Positions 62,050 through 64,000 of a stretch of 64,000 nucleotides of DNA are shown one piece after another. This DNA is from Candidatus Zixiibacteriota bacterium (lineage in GTDB: Bacteria > Zixibacteria > MSB-5A5 > GN15 > FEB-12), in assembly GCA_022571985.1 (NCBI GenBank), contig JACZWU010000003.1, forward strand, positions 62,001 to 126,000, in the 5' to 3' direction. Below the pieces are notes generated by a model, which was given only the letters and a program-made list of their open reading frames with translations, did no database searches and was not told where the DNA came from. Both the position numbers and the translations under genes were made by a program. Positions within the stretch are counted from its first letter, which is position 1; every line of letters starts with the position of its first letter.

Positions 62050-62562
62050 TTGGCAGTACACATAAGACTTCGTCGGATGGGTAAAAAGAAACAACCTTTT
62101 TACCGGATTGTGGCCGCAGACCACCGCCGTGCCCGCGACGGCCGCTTTATTGAAATTTTGGGAACTTACAATCCGATGACCGTACCGGCCAAGGTGACGT
62201 TGTTGGAAGATAAAGTCACCAAATGGCTTAACGAAGGTGCCGAGCCATCGGATACGGTCAGCACTCTGTTCACCCAGATTGGCTTTACAGAAAAGTATCT
62301 GAAACTCAAAAAGGGTGAAGATGTTTCTGCAATTGAAATCAGGACAGAGATAACAGAGCGTCGCAAAAAAACTAAAGGGATGAAAAAGGCTGTCGCCGCC
62401 GAAGCAGAGGCCAAAAAAGCCAAAGCAGAAGAAGCGCCTGCTAAAGTTGCTACGACAGAATCAGCTCCCGCAGAAGAAGCTGCCCACGAAGAAAAGGCTG
62501 CGCCCGCCGAAGAAACAGCTCCCGCAGTAGAAGCTGATAGCAAAAAGGAAGACAAAGAATAG
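62050..62562 (+). CDS. rpsP: 30S ribosomal protein S16 with long C-terminal extension
   Basis: The first 80 or so residues are a standard bS16 ('[20 protein letters not shown]', '[17 protein letters not shown]'), a ribosome-assembly protein that binds 16S rRNA near the 5' domain. From about residue 85 a tail of some 80 residues follows, rich in Ala, Glu, Lys and Pro. Typical S16 proteins have 80-90 residues, so the tail is an addition rather than a second known domain. The start codon is TTG with GGAGG upstream. Confidence 0.95.
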   Translation: MAVHIRLRRMGKKKQPFYRIVAADHRRARDGRFIEILGTYNPMTVPAKVTLLEDKVTKWLNEGAEPSDTVSTLFTQIGFTEKYLKLKKGEDVSAIEIRTEITERRKKTKGMKKAVAAEAEAKKAKAEEAPAKVATTESAPAEEAAHEEKAAPAEETAPAVEADSKKEDKE

Positions 62563-62655
62563 ACAGAAATTCGTGATAGTTGAAATTCATATTGATATGA
62601 ACCGACCTGAATCTAATTTTGGAACTCAAACGAGTATGTAAAGGGGTACCCAAAA

Positions 62656-62886
62656 ATGAAAGAATTTATTGAGTACATCGTCAAGAATCTGGTAGACAAT
62701 CCGGATGCAGTAAATGTTGTCGAAATTGAAGGAACCCGTACCACGGTTTATGAACTGCGGGTAGGCGAGGGTGACCTGGGCAAAGTTATTGGCAAGGAAG
62801 GCAAAACAGCCAGATCAATCAGGACTATACTCTCAGCGGCCGCAGCCAGACAAGGCAAACGGGCTGTACTGGAAATTCTCGAATAA
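62656..62886 (+). CDS. khpA: KH-domain RNA-binding protein KhpA
   Basis: This 76-residue protein is a single type II KH domain with the GxxG loop in '[19 protein letters not shown]' (residues about 42-60). KhpA binds RNA, often with KhpB, and is thought to help translation or cell-size control. Its place between rpsP and rimM is the usual one. Its TAA stop is 2 bp before the rimM start. AAGG stands about 12 bases before the ATG. Confidence 0.95.
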   Translation: MKEFIEYIVKNLVDNPDAVNVVEIEGTRTTVYELRVGEGDLGKVIGKEGKTARSIRTILSAAAARQGKRAVLEILE

Positions 62887-62888
62887 CA

Positions 62889-63410
62889 TTGGCGGCCGAT
62901 CAAGAGTTTGTGACGGTTGGACGTCTGGGACGGCCACGGGGGTTGAGTGGAGAAATTTTTGTGACTCCCCTTACAGATTTCCCCGAGCGTTTTGAAAACA
63001 TTAAGGAGATTTTTGTAAGCAGCAAGAAAGACTGGGAAAAGAAGAAAGTTGTTTCGAGCAAACTTGTATCGGGACGCCCGGTATTGTTGTTTGAAAACAT
63101 AAACAGTCCCGAACAAGCATCGCGTCTGACCAACCGTTTCCTGGCAATACCGAAAAATATGGTAATGGAGCTGCCTGAAGGCAGCAACTATATATTTGAC
63201 TTAATTGGCTGCCAGGTAATTGATGAAAACACAGGCGAAACGATTGGCATGATTACAGATGTGGAACTGTTCCCGGCCAACGACGTCTATATGATTGAAA
63301 CTAATGACGGCAGAATTAAAAGCCTGCCGGTAATTGAAAGATATGTTAAAAAAGTTGACGCTGATTCAAAGAAAGTGTTTGTCGATCCCTCGGGGATGAT
63401 TGAACAGTAA
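62889..63410 (+). CDS. rimM: 16S rRNA-processing protein RimM
   Basis: This 173-residue protein binds S19 and matures the 30S head. The opening 'FVTVGRLGRPRGLSGEIFV' (residues about 7-25) is the RimM signature. The PRC-barrel half begins near 'FDLIGCQVIDENTGETIG' and ends 'PVIERYVKKVDADSKKVFV'. The start codon is TTG, only 2 bp after khpA. It leads directly into trmD, 2 bp after its stop. Confidence 0.95.
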   Translation: MAADQEFVTVGRLGRPRGLSGEIFVTPLTDFPERFENIKEIFVSSKKDWEKKKVVSSKLVSGRPVLLFENINSPEQASRLTNRFLAIPKNMVMELPEGSNYIFDLIGCQVIDENTGETIGMITDVELFPANDVYMIETNDGRIKSLPVIERYVKKVDADSKKVFVDPSGMIEQ

Positions 63411-63412
63411 AG

Positions 63413-64000
63413 ATGAAATTTGAAATTATTACATTATTCCCTGATTATTTTGTGCAGTCGCTTAAACAGTCCCTGCTGGGTAAAGCAGTAGCTGACGGAC
63501 TGGTAGAATTTGAGATAGTCGACCTGCGCAAATTCACGACTGACAAACACCGCACGGTTGACGACACTCCCTTTGGCGGCGGTGGCGGTATGGTTTTAAA
63601 AATCGAACCGCTTGATCAATGTTTAGCTTCCTTAGGCTATGAGCACAAAGTAAACGCAGAAAAAAGTGACGGTTCAAGGATTATGCTGACTTCAGCCGCT
63701 GGCGAAACATTTAATCAACGAAAAGCCATAGAATACTCCGGCTGCCAGAGGCTGACTATTATCTGCGGGCATTATCTGGGAATAGATGAACGATTATCAG
63801 AGCTATACAATGTTGACGAAATTTCTATTGGCGATTATGTCTTAACCGGCGGCGAACCGGCTGCAGCTGTGATAGTTGATGCCGTAGCCCGGCTGTTACC
63901 CAAAGTTCTGGGAAATTTCCAGTCGGCCTTAGGTGATTCCTTTATGGATCAAATTACCGGCACACCGGTCTATACCAGGCCGGCTGAGTACGAAGGCTTG
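63413..64000 (+). CDS. trmD: tRNA (guanine37-N1)-methyltransferase, 5' part
   Basis: The gene runs off the window edge, leaving 196 codons of a usually 230-260-residue protein. The SPOUT fold is recognisable: 'MKFEIITLFPDYF' at the start, 'RTVDDTPFGGGGGMVLKIEP' (residues about 43-62), and the SAM-binding trefoil knot in 'IICGHYLGIDERL' and 'ISIGDYVLTGGEPAA'. TrmD methylates G37 of tRNAs to prevent +1 frameshifting. It is the last visible gene of the ffh operon; rplS often follows, outside the window. Confidence 0.96.
   Translation, partial: MKFEIITLFPDYFVQSLKQSLLGKAVADGLVEFEIVDLRKFTTDKHRTVDDTPFGGGGGMVLKIEPLDQCLASLGYEHKVNAEKSDGSRIMLTSAAGETFNQRKAIEYSGCQRLTIICGHYLGIDERLSELYNVDEISIGDYVLTGGEPAAAVIVDAVARLLPKVLGNFQSALGDSFMDQITGTPVYTRPAEYEGL

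Overview
The window reads as a chromosomal segment of an uncultured Gram-negative bacterium, most likely from the FCB group and probably close to candidate phylum Zixibacteria (inference; no 16S rRNA is present). Three things point that way. Two secreted proteases end in paired dockerin-like repeats of the 'LTYLVDFIFRxGPxP' type. There is a PorV/PorQ-like outer-membrane protein and a large exported protein with a FlgD/T9SS-like C-terminus. LptB and an LptE-like lipoprotein imply an outer membrane. Most of the window is dense housekeeping sequence with recognisable sigma70-type promoters (TTGnnA, 16-18 bp, TAnAnT).

Layout. Positions 1-2.3 kb hold the end of a penicillin-acylase-family gene and two nucleotide-sugar genes. 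2.4-7.6 kb holds a TPR lipoprotein, lptB, rpoN and hpf. 7.7-9.8 kb holds small membrane and exported proteins and a DMT transporter, with a candidate sigma-54 promoter. 9.8-12.3 kb is gyrA, with unusual residues in the quinolone-contact segment. 13.0-17.1 kb is a run of three exported peptidases (M15, M14 with dockerin, S1 with dockerin), followed by ferritin. 17.9-27.4 kb is a full menaquinone set: menG-F-D-H-B-A-C-E on the minus strand with a converging hot-dog thioesterase. 27.5-34.3 kb holds an aldo/keto reductase, a lipoprotein, an S9 peptidase, tRNA-Glu and a Lon-like protease. 34.6-39.9 kb holds a giant peptidase/propeller/barrel protein, murA and a DUF4416 protein. 40.4-50.7 kb holds a 14-repeat Ycf48-like protein, an SDR/GNAT pair, hutU and hutI separated by a membrane glycosyltransferase, lptE, a PorV-like gene and lipoproteins. 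51.3-59.4 kb holds a large exported protein, comM, a DUF2344 protein, rsmB and a PASTA protein. 59.7-64.0 kb holds a REP-associated transposase and the classical ffh-rpsP-khpA-rimM-trmD operon.

The most notable non-coding structure is a family of at least 13 hairpins carrying GTAG at one stem foot. They lie in intergenic regions from about 40.0 to 60.6 kb. Their stems vary in compensating ways while the loop and foot stay fixed. An IS200-like REP-associated tyrosine transposase (59712-60215) sits inside one cluster, with four copies upstream and one inverted copy immediately downstream. This looks like an active or recently active REP/RAYT system. Next to it is a candidate structured RNA (60397-60481) whose 5' end falls at the predicted start of its own promoter.

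No CRISPR array, prophage, plasmid origin or defence island was seen. The rest of the window looks like core genome.
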